Shown piece after piece: positions 15,959 to 16,209 of a stretch of DNA of 16,209 bases; the stretch's first letter is position 1; each line of letters starts with the position of its first letter. The notes below the pieces were generated by a model. The model worked only from the letters and a program-made list of their open reading frames with translations. It was not told the DNA's origin and did no database searches. Origin of the DNA: Flammeovirgaceae bacterium UBA4659 (GTDB taxonomy: Bacteria; Bacteroidota; Bacteroidia; Cytophagales; Cyclobacteriaceae); contig DHLV01000141.1 of the NCBI GenBank assembly GCA_002405445.1, forward strand, positions 1 to 16,209. Reading direction: 5' to 3'. A program made the position numbers and the translations under genes.

Positions 15959-16209
15959 CAACATTGCCCCTTGGGTGCTTTTTGCCACATCCGCTTGCAT
16001 GCTGGCGGCCGGCTGGTGGATGAAGCCTTTCCCGCTTTTTGTTTTTTTTGGGGTTGCCCCGTGGATTGCGCTTGTTGCCCGTGTACAACACAATGAAGCC
16101 TACTGGACCCCCGTTGAGTTGATTACGATGGCGTTGTTGTTAGGTATTTTTGCCGCCCATCATTTTGAAGTAGAATGTCTAGTAATGGCCGCGGTGCAGG
16201 CCATTGTGC
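15942..16209 (+). CDS. N-terminus of a multi-pass membrane protein, cut by window edge
   Basis: The frame is open from the ATG at 15942 to the window end (89 codons seen). It begins MVKKNNNIAPWVLFATSACM and has hydrophobic segments around APWVLFATSACMLAAGWW, PLFVFFGVAPWIALVARV and LITMALLLGIFAAHHF. The short 'pro-Phe-Pro-Leu-Phe ... Ala-Pro-Trp-Ile-Ala-Leu' pattern resembles the first membrane segments of apolipoprotein N-acyltransferase (Lnt), but no catalytic nitrilase-type motif is inside the window, so this is a guess. The ATG lies 17 bp inside rsmI in another frame, which points to translational coupling. Confidence 0.6.
   Translation, partial: MVKKNNNIAPWVLFATSACMLAAGWWMKPFPLFVFFGVAPWIALVARVQHNEAYWTPVELITMALLLGIFAAHHFEVECLVMAAVQAIV

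Overview
The window looks like a chromosomal core segment from a member of the Bacteroidota, most likely Cytophagales or a relative. Support for this: many Sec-exported outer-membrane proteins whose signal peptides end in A-Q or G-Q, Bacteroidota-type promoter boxes (TAnnTTTG, one with a TTG box exactly 19 nt upstream), few Shine-Dalgarno sequences, a short RsmI, and the gene order coaX / outer-membrane protein / TPR protein / lptC / small membrane protein / CNNM-CBS protein / PpiD-like foldase. No tRNA, rRNA, CRISPR array, insertion sequence or prophage gene was seen.

Layout. 1-1665 (+): a short exported DUF2147 protein and an outer-membrane beta-barrel protein (DUF6268-like). 1655-2731 (-): an exported protein built on nine consecutive 16-residue glycine-rich repeats; its 3' end overlaps the barrel gene by 11 bp. 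2821-5979 (-): a PaaN-type aldehyde dehydrogenase and a Glu/Leu/Phe/Val-type dehydrogenase. 6060-6766 (+): a type III pantothenate kinase gene (coaX) that is broken by a frameshift and has lost several conserved residues. 6756-9381 (+): a FadL/OmpP1-like outer-membrane protein and an exported TPR protein, closed by a strong terminator. 9434-11501 (+): lptC, a 51-residue membrane protein and a CNNM/CBS/CorC protein. 11673-13802 (+): a PpiD-like periplasmic foldase with its own consensus promoter and a terminator. 13865-16209 (+): a DUF493 protein, a decayed membrane-protein gene with two in-frame stops, pterin-4a-carbinolamine dehydratase, rsmI, and the start of a membrane protein that leaves the window.

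How the genes fit together. The centre (6756-13802) is an envelope block: outer-membrane proteins, an LPS-transport component and a chaperone for exported proteins. The flanks are housekeeping metabolism, namely amino-acid and aromatic or aldehyde catabolism, CoA synthesis (broken), pterin recycling and rRNA methylation. I see no new multi-gene system. The points most worth a second look are the two decayed genes (coaX and the 14135-14872 gene), the 16-residue repeat protein, and two strong terminators that sit directly against the start codon of the next gene.
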